Assembly: GCF_025716875.1 (NCBI RefSeq)
Contig: NZ_JAOVZB010000001.1
Span: 310,001 to 374,000 of the forward strand
Length of the DNA: 64,000 bases
Direction of reading: 5' to 3'
Source of the DNA: Marinomonas sargassi
GTDB taxonomy: Bacteria > Pseudomonadota > Gammaproteobacteria > Pseudomonadales > Marinomonadaceae
The translations under genes and the position numbers were made by a program. The notes beneath the pieces are model-generated. The model did not search any database. It was not told the origin of the DNA and saw only the letters and a list, made by a program, of their open reading frames with translations. Shown here piece after piece: positions 38,859 through 47,860 of the stretch; position 1 is the first letter of the stretch, and each line of letters begins with the position of its first letter.

Positions 38859-41069
38859 ATGAATTCTAGGTTTGTTTTAAGTTCTATCGCTATCGCCGTC
38901 TCACTTTCGATAAATGCTCTTTACGCTGAGGAAGCAGGCACTACATCTCAACAGTTAGATACATTAAAAGTAGAAGGTTCTCAAGAAGAAAGCGCCGTTG
39001 GCCCTGACTTCAGTTATGTTGGTGAAGTTAGCCGCACAGCAACAAAAACAGATGTACCCTTAGTAGAAACACCTCAAGCGGTATCTGTTGTAACGCGTGA
39101 GCAAATGGATGACCGCGAGATTATTAGTATTGCAGATGCGTTGAAATACACGCCTAGTATTCAAGCGAACTTCTACGGTGAAGACAACAAGCAAGACTGG
39201 TTTATCATTCGTGGTTTCAAGCAAGCCAACAATGGTTTGTACCAAGACGGCACACGCCTTTATTCATCTGGCTTTTACAGCTGGCAAATTGACCCTTACG
39301 CTTTAGAGCGTGTTGAAATTGCCCGTGGACCAACTTCTACCTTAAATGGTCAAATGCCACCAGGTGGCGTTATTAATCTCATTAGTAAGCGTGCACAATT
39401 AGAAGAAGACACTGGCCAAGTATCTGTAAAAATTGGTTCCTATGACCGTAAAGAAGTCGACTTTGATGTCAACAAAGCCATCAGTGATGACATGGCCGTT
39501 CGTGTTGTCGGCCTTGTACGTGAAAACGGCACACAAGTAGACGGCCTTGAAGCAGAACGTACCTTCATCGCCCCTTCTTTAACATGGGCATTAAGTGATG
39601 AGACTAACTTAACTCTCCTTGCCAGCTACCAGAATGACGACTCCGACCCATACTTACAGTTTTTACCTTTAACAGGCACCTTAGACGAAGCAAGCTATGG
39701 TTACATCAGCGACAGCACATCTTTAGCTGATCTAATTGGTTACTCTGATTGGGAAACTTATCAACGAGAACAAACCTCTGTAGGTTATGAGTTAGAACAC
39801 GCTTTCAGTGATAACCTTACTTTCGCGCAGTCAGCTCGTTTCAGTCATATGGACATAAAACTTCGACAGTTTTACTACTACGCCGCTGCCAGTAATCTAA
39901 ATGCTTTTTACAGTGGTGATAACCAAGCCCTGATCGGTGCCAGTGTAAACGATGGTAGTTCTAACGCCTTTAATATAGACAATCGATTCATCTTTACCCC
40001 AGATACACACCACACAGTTTTAGCTGGTGTTGATTACCAGTTTCTCGATATCAAAGACACTACTTATGATGGAGACGTTCTCGCTTCAACAACTTCAGTA
40101 GCAACAGGAGCAGTATTTGACCTTAGCACATCAAACTCTTTTGACGACATTTACTTCTTCAGCGCCACCACTCAATCTTTGCTTACAGATGATGACTTGG
40201 AAACAACCAATACAGAAAATAAGCAACTTGGTTTCTATCTGCAAGATCAAATTACGGTTACAGATAACTTATCCCTTCATGCAGGCATTCGTTACGACGA
40301 CACTGAAACCACAATCCACAACACCTCTACCAATGCAAAAACTGAAGTAGAAAATGGGGAGCTAACCAGCAGCTTAGGTGCTTCATATAAGTTAGGTAAT
40401 GGATTCGTTCCTTACGCGCGTTATGCAGAGTCTTTCACGCCTAGCATAGCGTTTGATGCTGACGGTAACCAAGCTGAACCTGAATATGCATCTTTGTATG
40501 AAGCGGGTATTAAGTTTCAGCCAACATCGTTTGATGGTTACGTTGCTCTAGCAGCCTACCAACTAACGCGTGAAAATGTTGCCCAAGGTACCAGTGGCTC
40601 GAGCTCATTCAAACAAGTGGGTGAAGTTCGTAATATCGGTGCGGAGCTAGAAGCGGTTGTAAACCTAAACCGCTCTTTGACGGTTATTGGTAACCTAAGC
40701 GTGGTTGATTCAGAAATCACAGATGACACGACTAGCAGCATTATTGGTAATACGCCTGTGCAAGTGGCAGAAAACTTAGCATCCTTATGGGCGAACTATA
40801 AGTTCCTTGGAGGGTCTTTAAATAACCTTACACTAGGTGCTGGTTTGCGCCACGTAGGCGAAAGCTATACTTCAAATACAAATAGTGACACAGTTCCCTC
40901 TTTCACTCTTCTTGACGCTTCTGCAAGCTATCGTTGGAACGATTACAAATTCCAGCTAACGGCTAAAAACGTATTAGATAAAGAGTACGTAGCCACCTGT
41001 TCTAGCGATACAACATGCTTCTACGGTGACCGCCGCAACGTCATTGCGAGCATGACTTATGACTGGTAA
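38859..41069 (+). CDS. TonB-dependent ferri-siderophore receptor (FhuA/FpvA type)
   Basis: Outer-membrane receptor that takes up the iron-loaded siderophore using TonB energy. The 736-residue protein has a signal peptide (about 1-24), a TonB-box-like DTLKVEG near residues 35-41 and a plug domain (about 60-170, with VPLVETPQAVSVVTREQMDD and GFKQANNGLYQDG). A 22-strand barrel ends in an aromatic residue (TYDW). Two Cys near the end, in CSSDTTCFYGDRR, are typical of siderophore receptors of the FhuA group. An AAGGGT ribosome-binding site precedes the ATG. Its own Fur-box candidate and its overlap with the acyltransferase gene tie it to the siderophore made here. Confidence 0.95.
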   Translation: MNSRFVLSSIAIAVSLSINALYAEEAGTTSQQLDTLKVEGSQEESAVGPDFSYVGEVSRTATKTDVPLVETPQAVSVVTREQMDDREIISIADALKYTPSIQANFYGEDNKQDWFIIRGFKQANNGLYQDGTRLYSSGFYSWQIDPYALERVEIARGPTSTLNGQMPPGGVINLISKRAQLEEDTGQVSVKIGSYDRKEVDFDVNKAISDDMAVRVVGLVRENGTQVDGLEAERTFIAPSLTWALSDETNLTLLASYQNDDSDPYLQFLPLTGTLDEASYGYISDSTSLADLIGYSDWETYQREQTSVGYELEHAFSDNLTFAQSARFSHMDIKLRQFYYYAAASNLNAFYSGDNQALIGASVNDGSSNAFNIDNRFIFTPDTHHTVLAGVDYQFLDIKDTTYDGDVLASTTSVATGAVFDLSTSNSFDDIYFFSATTQSLLTDDDLETTNTENKQLGFYLQDQITVTDNLSLHAGIRYDDTETTIHNTSTNAKTEVENGELTSSLGASYKLGNGFVPYARYAESFTPSIAFDADGNQAEPEYASLYEAGIKFQPTSFDGYVALAAYQLTRENVAQGTSGSSSFKQVGEVRNIGAELEAVVNLNRSLTVIGNLSVVDSEITDDTTSSIIGNTPVQVAENLASLWANYKFLGGSLNNLTLGAGLRHVGESYTSNTNSDTVPSFTLLDASASYRWNDYKFQLTAKNVLDKEYVATCSSDTTCFYGDRRNVIASMTYDW

Positions 41070-42033
41070 CTCTTGTAACCTGCAAAATACTCTGCCCTCT
41101 GGGCAGAGTATTTCTGTGCAAGGTGATGTGTACAGCATTAGCCTCCCTTCAGGCTCCGTAGAAGTCCATAAAAATAACGATGGCCAAGGTAAGCTGACTC
41201 ATTTAAGCACCTCTTCTAAAGAGTTGATTCAAGGCTTAGCTTCACTAGTTGTGTACTATCCGGAACTAAAATGCATACTGCTTGAAAGCCCTATTGCCGA
41301 AGATCTTGATGATTTAGTGTCATTAAATTCAGAGGGGCAAAGCATCTTATGGCGTGAAGTTTTACTGCAAATTCCTTCTTACTGGCTGAAAAAAGAGACT
41401 CGCCTCCCTTTCCCCCACAAGCAGGTATTGAGCAATCAGGGCTATCACCCAATCCGCCCTAAGCCTCAAAAAGGCGAATTATACCGACGCTATATTCCTC
41501 AGCTACAGCAAGAAATTGCTTTATATGGTTTGGAACTAGAGGAACATTTGGAACTTTTCCACAAATGGCAAAACAATGCTCGGGTTGCGGTTTTTTGGGA
41601 TCAAGCGGATTCTTTAGAAGAACATAGAGGCTACTTAAAAGATCAACTTGCAAACAACAAAAACCAGCTACTAATCGCGTATTTAAACGACGAACCATTT
41701 GCATACATAGAAGCTTACTGGGCAAAAGAAGATCGTATAGCGCCTTATTATAACGCCGGAGATTACGACCGGGGCATACATATGCTGGTTGGGGAAGAGA
41801 AACATCGTGGCCCCCATAAAGTCGCTGCATGGCTCCCGTCTGTTTGTCATTTCCTATACTTGTCCGACCCTAGGACCCAGAGAATTGTTAGCGAGCCAAG
41901 AGCAGACAACCAGAAAATGATCCATTACTTACAAACTTATGGGTTTGCCAAATTAAAGGAGTTTGACTTTCCTCATAAACGATCAGCCTTAATGAGCCAA
42001 TTACGAGATGCATTTTTCAGTCTGCCGTTTTAA
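41059..42033 (+). CDS. N5-hydroxyornithine acetyltransferase (IucB/RhbD-like, GNAT fold)
   Basis: Likely acetylates the hydroxylated side-chain amine of ornithine to make the hydroxamate iron ligand. The 324-residue protein has a variable N-terminal part (about 1-135) and a C-terminal GNAT domain (about 140-315). The family features EHLELFHKWQNNARVAVFW, PFAYIEAYWAKEDRIAPYY, the acetyl-CoA region GPHKVAAWLPSVCHFLY and SEPRADNQKMIHYLQTYGF are present. Acetyl is the usual donor in the family; formyl or longer acyl groups cannot be ruled out. Its ATG lies inside the end of the receptor gene (11-nt overlap), so the two are co-transcribed. Confidence 0.9.
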   Translation: MTGNSCNLQNTLPSGQSISVQGDVYSISLPSGSVEVHKNNDGQGKLTHLSTSSKELIQGLASLVVYYPELKCILLESPIAEDLDDLVSLNSEGQSILWREVLLQIPSYWLKKETRLPFPHKQVLSNQGYHPIRPKPQKGELYRRYIPQLQQEIALYGLELEEHLELFHKWQNNARVAVFWDQADSLEEHRGYLKDQLANNKNQLLIAYLNDEPFAYIEAYWAKEDRIAPYYNAGDYDRGIHMLVGEEKHRGPHKVAAWLPSVCHFLYLSDPRTQRIVSEPRADNQKMIHYLQTYGFAKLKEFDFPHKRSALMSQLRDAFFSLPF

Positions 42034-42084
42034 AACGTATCTCAGAAGCAGCCCACTTAATGTGGCTAACTATAAACACCTTGC

Positions 42085-43401
42085 ATGGATAATAGTGAGA
42101 TTAACATGATTAATAAGATTGAAGAGTATGACGTTCTAGCCATAGGATTTGGCCCTGCGAACTTATCCGTCGCCATAGCACTGGAAGAGCAGTCTCAAAG
42201 TAAAAAACTGAGCTATTGTTTCTTAGAACAAAAGCCGAATTTCGTCTGGCATGGGGGGATGCTACTCAATGGCACTCGCATGCAAATTTCTTATTTAAAA
42301 GACCTAGTAACGTTACGTAATCCAACTAGCCAATACAGTTTTATTAATTATCTGCACTCTCATAATAGACTTAATGCATTCATTAACCTTGGCCATCAAA
42401 ATCCATCTCGCGTTGAATTTAACGATTACTTATCTTGGGTAGCTGAGCAGTTTTCGCCAAATGTTCATTATGGACAAAGAGTCGTCAGTATTGAGCCAAT
42501 TGAAGACGATGGTGATGTCTCTAAAGTTAAAGTGATTTCATCTAACATTCATGGTGATAAAACAGTTCGCATTGCAAAAAACCTGATTGTTGGTATGGGT
42601 GGAATGCCCAAACTACCTAAGGCATTCAAGAACTTGAATCATGATAAAGTTATCCATTCTTCCAAATATAAGATATGGCAAGAAACCGATAAAGAGCTAC
42701 CAAGCAACCCCAAAATAGCCGTCGTTGGCGCAGGACAAAGTGCAGCTGAAATTTTCGTCGACCTTGCTGATAAATATAGCGAAGAAGGTGAAATTCATAT
42801 GATCAACCGCCGTTTTGCATTACACCCAGCGGATGATAGTCCATTTGTAAATGAAATTTTCGACCCTGAGTTTACAGACCATGTCTACTCGAGTGAGCAG
42901 CAAGAACGTGACTCAATACTAGAGCGTTTTAGCGCAACAAATTATTCCGTTGTCGATACTGAAGAGCTTAATGCCATTTATGAGCGACTTTATTTACAGA
43001 GGGTCACAGGGAAAGGAAAACACCAATACTTGCGCTGTCATGACATTCAAGAAGTTGGTGTCAAAAATAACCAAGTGGCTGTTCGACTTAAAGACCAGCT
43101 TAGTAATGAGCAGAACTGGCATAACTATGATGCAGTCGTATTGGCAACAGGTTATCGCTACGACGAATTCAATCACCTATTAAATAATTTAGAGCCTTTC
43201 ATGACAAAAGGTAAAGTCGAGCGTAATTACCGTATGCCAATGAAGGAGAATTGCAGTGTGAATGTCTTTTTACAAGGCTGCTGCGAGTCATCCCATGGAA
43301 TTAGTGACACATTATTATCAGTCTTAGCATTACGTTCGCAAGAAATTGTGGGTGCATTATTAGCACTAGAGAACAAACCTAAAGAAGCGGCTATCTCCTA
43401 G
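42085..43401 (+). CDS. L-ornithine N5-monooxygenase (PvdA/SidA family)
   Basis: FAD- and NADPH-dependent enzyme that hydroxylates the side-chain amine of free ornithine, the first step in hydroxamate formation. The 438-residue protein has the FAD motif GFGPAN at residues 21-26, the substrate segment MQISYLKDLVTLRNPTSQYS, the NADPH motif VVGAGQSAAE near residue 215 and the late LATGY motif. Family length is typical. An alternative ATG at 42106 follows a GTGAG and would remove seven residues. It is the last gene of the third Fur-box unit and supplies the acyltransferase encoded just upstream. A lysine substrate is less likely given the four-module NRPS. Confidence 0.92.
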   Translation: MDNSEINMINKIEEYDVLAIGFGPANLSVAIALEEQSQSKKLSYCFLEQKPNFVWHGGMLLNGTRMQISYLKDLVTLRNPTSQYSFINYLHSHNRLNAFINLGHQNPSRVEFNDYLSWVAEQFSPNVHYGQRVVSIEPIEDDGDVSKVKVISSNIHGDKTVRIAKNLIVGMGGMPKLPKAFKNLNHDKVIHSSKYKIWQETDKELPSNPKIAVVGAGQSAAEIFVDLADKYSEEGEIHMINRRFALHPADDSPFVNEIFDPEFTDHVYSSEQQERDSILERFSATNYSVVDTEELNAIYERLYLQRVTGKGKHQYLRCHDIQEVGVKNNQVAVRLKDQLSNEQNWHNYDAVVLATGYRYDEFNHLLNNLEPFMTKGKVERNYRMPMKENCSVNVFLQGCCESSHGISDTLLSVLALRSQEIVGALLALENKPKEAAIS

Positions 43402-43429
43402 CCCTAAAAAGGCACAGGTATATTAAGTT

Positions 43430-43460
43430 GCCACACAAGCTTATCTAGAGTTTGTGTGGC
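43430..43460. terminator. Inverted repeat between convergent monooxygenase and PPTase genes
   Basis: GCCACACAA (43430-43438) pairs with TTGTGTGGC (43452-43460) in a perfect 9-bp stem with a 13-nt loop, ending one base from the PPTase stop codon. There is no T-run, so it is a plausible but not classical shared terminator. Confidence 0.5.
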
Positions 43461-44174
43461 TCACCCTGTTATTAACGGATAAGGCTTCCCTGATTTCCAG
43501 TCCGTTAGCTCAATAAGAGAAACCTCCACTGAGGATAACCAAGAGACAGAAATCACCCCCCAGCCAAAGCTAAAGGTCTGAACGCAATATTCTTTATCAT
43601 GCCACATCACCAAATAGCACTGATCTGTTTTGAGGCTTTGAGAGCAATTCAGCTGTGTAATACCATCTACTAAGCCATGTCCCGCTGCTTTCAAAACCGC
43701 TTCTTTAGCTGTCCATAGTTTAAAAAAGCTTTCATCTTGGTTTTGGCATGCTAACAAACAGTTCTTTTCTTCTATGTGAAAGGCTATATCCTGAACACCC
43801 CCTAAATCTTCAGTAGACTTATAGAGCTCCACATCGATGCCTATTGAGTTATAGTCACTTGCTAATGAGCCAATAACAACACAGTCATTACTATGACTTA
43901 AATTAAAAGAAATTTGAGTCGGGACTAGTTTAGAAAATCTTGCAGCCTTTAAATCAACAAATGGCTTACCTGATTCAAGCGTTAAAAAACGCCAATCTGC
44001 TTCACGGCAAATTGGGAAACGCGTGGATAAAATGAAACGTTTGAAGGAATGAGAGAAAATATAGTTTCTTTGAAGGTGTTTAAAGTGAAAAGCGTTGGCT
44101 TTATTTTTTTCACCAGTACTCAGTGTATTTTCAATCAAGAATGGAGCTTGGCAAACATCAATATGCAGAATCAT
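43461..44174 (-). CDS. 4'-phosphopantetheinyl transferase (Sfp type)
   Basis: Attaches the phosphopantetheine arm from coenzyme A to the carrier-domain serines (Ser1010, Ser2530 and Ser3621 of the first NRPS; Ser1110 of the second), without which the assembly line is inactive. The 237-residue protein has the three family motifs: FNLSHS, the metal-binding GIDVE near residue 115 and FFKLWTAKEAVLKAAG near residue 150. Length is that of Sfp. It is on the minus strand, 39 nt behind erpA with no promoter visible between them. An AGGA ribosome-binding site is present. It converges on the siderophore genes. Confidence 0.93.
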   Translation of the reverse strand: MILHIDVCQAPFLIENTLSTGEKNKANAFHFKHLQRNYIFSHSFKRFILSTRFPICREADWRFLTLESGKPFVDLKAARFSKLVPTQISFNLSHSNDCVVIGSLASDYNSIGIDVELYKSTEDLGGVQDIAFHIEEKNCLLACQNQDESFFKLWTAKEAVLKAAGHGLVDGITQLNCSQSLKTDQCYLVMWHDKEYCVQTFSFGWGVISVSWLSSVEVSLIELTDWKSGKPYPLITG

Positions 44175-44213
44175 ATTATTAATCCTGACCCTGCATATTG
44201 CATTAACCCACCT

Positions 44214-44561
44214 TTAAATACTAAAGCTGGCACCACAGCCACATGTAGAAGTGGCATTTGGGTTTTGTACAGTGAAGCGAGAACCTTCTAGGTTTTCTTT
44301 ATAGTCCACTTCAGAGCCGACAAGATATTGAAAGCTTAGCGCATCAACAACCAAACTTACGCCGTCTCGTTTCACTTCTGTGTCGTCTTCTTGATACTCT
44401 TCATCAAAGGTAAAGCCATATTGAAAGCCTGAACAACCACCGCCAGTCACATAGACACGCAACTTAAGACGATCATTCTCCTCTTCCTCTACCAAAGATT
44501 TCAACTTCGCAGCCGCCGCCTCTGTAAACTCAATAGGATCTACTGATTCAACACTACTCAT
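44214..44561 (-). CDS. erpA: Iron-sulfur cluster insertion protein ErpA
   Basis: A-type carrier that delivers Fe-S clusters to apo-proteins, including those of isoprenoid synthesis. The 115-residue protein has the three conserved Cys: one in [11 protein letters not shown] near residue 43 and two in STCGCGASF near the C-terminus. It also has the [12 protein letters not shown] opening. Length matches E. coli ErpA (114). It has its own upstream region of about 70 nt towards prfC and appears to be co-transcribed with the PPTase gene behind it. Confidence 0.95.
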   Translation of the reverse strand: MSSVESVDPIEFTEAAAAKLKSLVEEEENDRLKLRVYVTGGGCSGFQYGFTFDEEYQEDDTEVKRDGVSLVVDALSFQYLVGSEVDYKENLEGSRFTVQNPNATSTCGCGASFSI

Positions 44562-44631
44562 TTTAATACCACTACATTGTTAGAAATTGGGCGAATTATG
44601 CTATTAACCTAGTATTTCAGTCAAGTATTGA

Positions 44632-46215
44632 TCAGTGTTCGCGAGTTGAGCGGAAGCGCACTTCAGGCCATTTTTCTTCAGCCATCATCAAGTTCACTCG
44701 TGTTGGCGCAAGGTAAGTCAGGTGACCACCACCGTCGATTGCCAAATTATCTCGACATTTATTCTGGAACTCTTCAAACTTCTTCGGATCATCGCATTCA
44801 ACCCAGCGAGCCGTATTGACATTAACCGCCTCATAAATACATTCCACCTTGTATTCATCTTTAAGACGGTAGGCAACCACTTCATATTGCAGCTGACCAA
44901 CAGCGCCTACAATCAAGTCATTATTACGCTGCGGCATAAACAACTGGGTAGAGCCCTCTTCTGATAATTGCTGGAGTCCCTTTTGTAGCGCTTTCATTTT
45001 CATTGGGTCTTTCAAACGTACGCGACGGAAGAGTTCAGGTGCGAAGTGAGGAATACCAGTGAACTTTAAATCTTCACCTGCAGTGAAAGTATCACCAATT
45101 TGAATCGTACCGTGGTTATGCAAACCGATAATGTCGCCGGAAAAGGCTTCTTCCACACCTTCCCTATCACCAGCAGTAAAAGATACGGCATCGGTAACCT
45201 TAATATCTTTGCCAATACGACAATGGCGCATCTTCATGCCACGACTATAAGTACCCGAACAAACTCGCATAAAGGCAATGCGGTCACGGTGTTTAGGGTC
45301 CATATTGGCTTGAATTTTAAAGATAAAACCAGAGAACTTATCTTCGACTGGAGCAACCGAGCGGCTATTGGTTTCACGTGCTAAAGGCGATGGTGCCCAT
45401 TCCACAAAGCCATCCAGCATTTCGCGAATACCAAAATTAGACAGTGCCGTACCGAAAAATACAGGGGTAATTTCACCCGCTAAGTAAGCATCATGCTCAA
45501 ACTCGTAACTTGCACCACGCACTAACTCGATTTCTTCCACATAAGCTTCCCAGTCGTCACCTAGTAGCTCTTTTGCTTCATCCGATTCCAAACCTTCAAT
45601 GCGAATATCGTCCATCAAGGTATGGCCACGACCACGAACAAAAACATGAATCGTATCGGTATAAAGGTTATACACACCTTTAAAGAAGTCACTCATTCCG
45701 ATCGGCCAAGTGATAGGTGCAGCGGCGATTTTCAAAACACTCTCTACTTCGTCCAACAACTCAATTGGGTCACGAATATCTCGGTCCATTTTGTTAATGA
45801 AGGTCAAAATTGGTGTATCACGTAGACGACACACATCCATTAATTTAATGGTTCTATCCTCTACACCTTTTGCCCCATCAATCACCATTAATACAGAGTC
45901 TACGGCGGTAAGGGTACGATAGGTATCTTCGGAGAAATCTTCGTGCCCCGGTGTGTCCAGCAGGTTGACTGTGCGGTCTTTGTAGGGAAATTGCATAACA
46001 GAAGAGGTAATAGAGATACCACGTTGCTTCTCCATGGCCATCCAATCTGAGGTGGCATGCTTGTCACCTTTGCGACCTTTTACTGAGCCTGCTGTTTTGA
46101 TCAACTCACCTAACAACAAAAGTTTTTCTGTAATGGTTGTTTTACCGGCATCAGGGTGGGAGATGATAGCAAAGGTTCGACGTTGCTCAACTTGGTCAAT
46201 AAAGGCTTGGGACAT
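44632..46215 (-). CDS. prfC: Peptide chain release factor 3
   Basis: RF3 is the GTPase that recycles RF1 and RF2 from the ribosome after peptide release. From ATG 46215 the protein is 527 residues, close to E. coli RF3 (529). A longer frame to 46272 only adds 19 residues with no resemblance to the family. The G domain has [31 protein letters not shown] and [10 protein letters not shown]. Domain II and the C-terminal domain follow, ending in [15 protein letters not shown]. It is a single minus-strand gene between the FAD hydroxylase and erpA. Confidence 0.96.
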   Translation of the reverse strand: MSQAFIDQVEQRRTFAIISHPDAGKTTITEKLLLLGELIKTAGSVKGRKGDKHATSDWMAMEKQRGISITSSVMQFPYKDRTVNLLDTPGHEDFSEDTYRTLTAVDSVLMVIDGAKGVEDRTIKLMDVCRLRDTPILTFINKMDRDIRDPIELLDEVESVLKIAAAPITWPIGMSDFFKGVYNLYTDTIHVFVRGRGHTLMDDIRIEGLESDEAKELLGDDWEAYVEEIELVRGASYEFEHDAYLAGEITPVFFGTALSNFGIREMLDGFVEWAPSPLARETNSRSVAPVEDKFSGFIFKIQANMDPKHRDRIAFMRVCSGTYSRGMKMRHCRIGKDIKVTDAVSFTAGDREGVEEAFSGDIIGLHNHGTIQIGDTFTAGEDLKFTGIPHFAPELFRRVRLKDPMKMKALQKGLQQLSEEGSTQLFMPQRNNDLIVGAVGQLQYEVVAYRLKDEYKVECIYEAVNVNTARWVECDDPKKFEEFQNKCRDNLAIDGGGHLTYLAPTRVNLMMAEEKWPEVRFRSTREH

Positions 46216-46340
46216 GGTTTGTGGTCTTCTATTTAGTGCATAAAACGCCACTCCAGAAGAACGACGTAACAAGGTGGTTAAAATTAAGAGGGGTATTTTC
46301 GCTGATTTAATGACAATTCACAATCAACAAAGCGATCTAT

Positions 46341-47537
46341 TCATTTCTCGGTAGCGTTGTAGCCATAAATAAAATCTAACTTACTTTTCACTACCGCCGG
46401 CACAACGGAAGAGACAGCTCTTAAACCGTTGAGCTTGATTTTCCCTAGCACACCGCCGTGCATATGATATAAAGCAGCATTATTCTGTGACATATTTTGT
46501 ATACGTGTGACTCGTGGCTTTCGCTCCAGTTCATAACGCATTAGTGCTTCATCCAAGGGATATTTTGATACCTGCTTAGCAAGCACATACGCATCCTCGA
46601 TAGCCATCGCCGCACCTTGCGCCATGAAAGGTAGCATTGGATGACAAGAGTCACCCAAAAGCACAACCCGATTTTCAAACCAAGTTGGTAATTCGTCTCG
46701 CCCTTTCAGTGCCCATAGGAAGGATTCATCTACTGAGTCTAAAATGGCTTTCACCTCAGGGTGCCAGTTGGAAAAAGCGGCTTTAAGCTGGTTAACATTC
46801 CCTTCTTCAACCCAAGATTCAGACAACCAATCGTCGCGCTCTTCCACTGCCACAAAATTAACATATTCGTAACCACGTAAATAATAGGTAACAAAATGAC
46901 GATTGGGACCAACCCAAACGCAAGCGTCTGGTTTTATATCCACTTTTAAATTACTGACAGGGACAATACCTCGCCACGCCACCTGCTTCATAAAAAGGGG
47001 GTTTTCCAAGCCTAACATGAGGTCACGAATTTTAGAGTGAATACCATCCGCACCGATCAAAAGATCAGTTTCAAGTTGTCGTCCATCTGCTAGATGCACT
47101 CGAACCCCTTGACCATGGGGAACCTGCTCGTATCGCACAACCTCTGAATTAAGTTTTAGAGTTACGCCTGCTTTTTCACACAGCTGAACAAGCACCTTAT
47201 GCAGATCTGCCCGATGTAAATGCCAGTATGGGGCGCCATAATCAGAAACGGCCTGATCTCCTAAAGGGACTTTGAGGTAATAAGTACCAGATTGGTAATC
47301 TCGTATCGACGCATTTTGGGGGGCAAAGGCATAAGCTTGCAGTTCTTTATCAATTTCTAGGGCACGTAATACTTTGAAAGCGTTGGGGCTAATTTGTAGG
47401 CCAGCACCCACCTCACCAAACTTCTCAGCTTTTTCACAGACAGTCACCCTCATCCCAAATTTAGCAAAGGCTAACGCCGCAGTTAAACCACCTATGCCAG
47501 CACCTGAAATAACAACTTGCTCGATCTGCCCCACCAA
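46341..47537 (-). CDS. FAD-dependent aromatic-ring monooxygenase (salicylate or 3-hydroxybenzoate hydroxylase type)
   Basis: Class A flavoprotein monooxygenase of about 398 residues. The N-terminal Rossmann motif GAGIGGLTAALA lies at residues 13-24. The central segment LLIGADGIHSKIRD (the DG motif for FAD and NADPH) and the late FAD-ribityl motif VVLLGDSCHPMLPFMAQGAAMAIEDA are both intact. It resembles salicylate 1-hydroxylase and 3-hydroxybenzoate 6-hydroxylase. The substrate cannot be told from sequence, and no aromatic-degradation genes lie nearby. The start is TTG 47537 or GTG 47534, both behind AAGGAAGG. Confidence 0.88.
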   Translation of the reverse strand: MVGQIEQVVISGAGIGGLTAALAFAKFGMRVTVCEKAEKFGEVGAGLQISPNAFKVLRALEIDKELQAYAFAPQNASIRDYQSGTYYLKVPLGDQAVSDYGAPYWHLHRADLHKVLVQLCEKAGVTLKLNSEVVRYEQVPHGQGVRVHLADGRQLETDLLIGADGIHSKIRDLMLGLENPLFMKQVAWRGIVPVSNLKVDIKPDACVWVGPNRHFVTYYLRGYEYVNFVAVEERDDWLSESWVEEGNVNQLKAAFSNWHPEVKAILDSVDESFLWALKGRDELPTWFENRVVLLGDSCHPMLPFMAQGAAMAIEDAYVLAKQVSKYPLDEALMRYELERKPRVTRIQNMSQNNAALYHMHGGVLGKIKLNGLRAVSSVVPAVVKSKLDFIYGYNATEK

Positions 47538-47860
47538 TGCACCTTCCTTACGTTTCGTAAACTAACTTCACATTGTACTGCGAGTGATTCTACTGCAAAT
47601 AAATAAGCCATGACCACAAAACCCCATAGAAAAGACCACTCTAATATCGAAAAACTCTGGCTCAATCCTTGCTTTATTTAGTCAGTAGTGAGAAAACATT
47701 ATTTGCAGTGACATATATACAACTGCGGGTATATAACTAGATATCACTTTATATGACGCGACACCGTCTCTGTTTGATTGGGACAACGCAAAAAATTAAA
47801 GTAGGTGAAATGAGCAATTCATTCGCTCACCTCCGGCTTAATAAAAAGAACGAGGTACAC
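47538..47860. other. Intergenic region between divergent FAD hydroxylase and ATP-grasp operon
   Basis: This 323-nt gap separates two divergent genes and should hold both promoters. It is AT-rich around 47690-47755 (ATATATAC, TATATAAC). It contains a bulged hairpin at 47803-47832 in the expected leader of the plus-strand operon. A frame open from 47753 into the ATP-grasp gene codes for 36 residues with no family resemblance, so I treat that part as leader. Confidence 0.5.
47803..47832 (+). promoter_or_regulatory. Hairpin in the leader of the ATP-grasp/alpha-E operon
   Basis: AGGTGA (47803-47808) pairs with TCACCT (47827-47832), and AATGA (47809-47813) pairs with TCATT (47819-47823), leaving a 3-nt bulge and a 5-nt loop. 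It ends 28 nt before the ATG, close to the ribosome-binding site, so it could affect translation. No T-run follows, so it is not a terminator. Confidence 0.4.

Noticed and set aside
16201..43401. Siderophore of the aerobactin/desferrioxamine (NIS synthetase) type
   Set aside because: No IucA/IucC-like synthetase gene is present. The IucB-like acyltransferase sits with two NRPS genes, so a peptide siderophore is the better explanation.
46216..46272. N-terminal extension of RF3 to a start at 46272
   Set aside because: The extra residues have no counterpart in the family, and the internal ATG at 46215 gives the normal RF3 N-terminus and length.
46341..47537. FAD hydroxylase as a siderophore tailoring enzyme
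   Set aside because: It is on the other strand, separated from the locus by erpA and prfC, has no Fur box that I can see, and belongs to the aromatic-ring hydroxylase class and not to the N-hydroxylating class.
47753..47860. 36-residue N-terminal extension of the ATP-grasp protein
   Set aside because: It has no family resemblance and overlaps a leader hairpin. ATG 47861 has a good ribosome-binding site and the usual family start.
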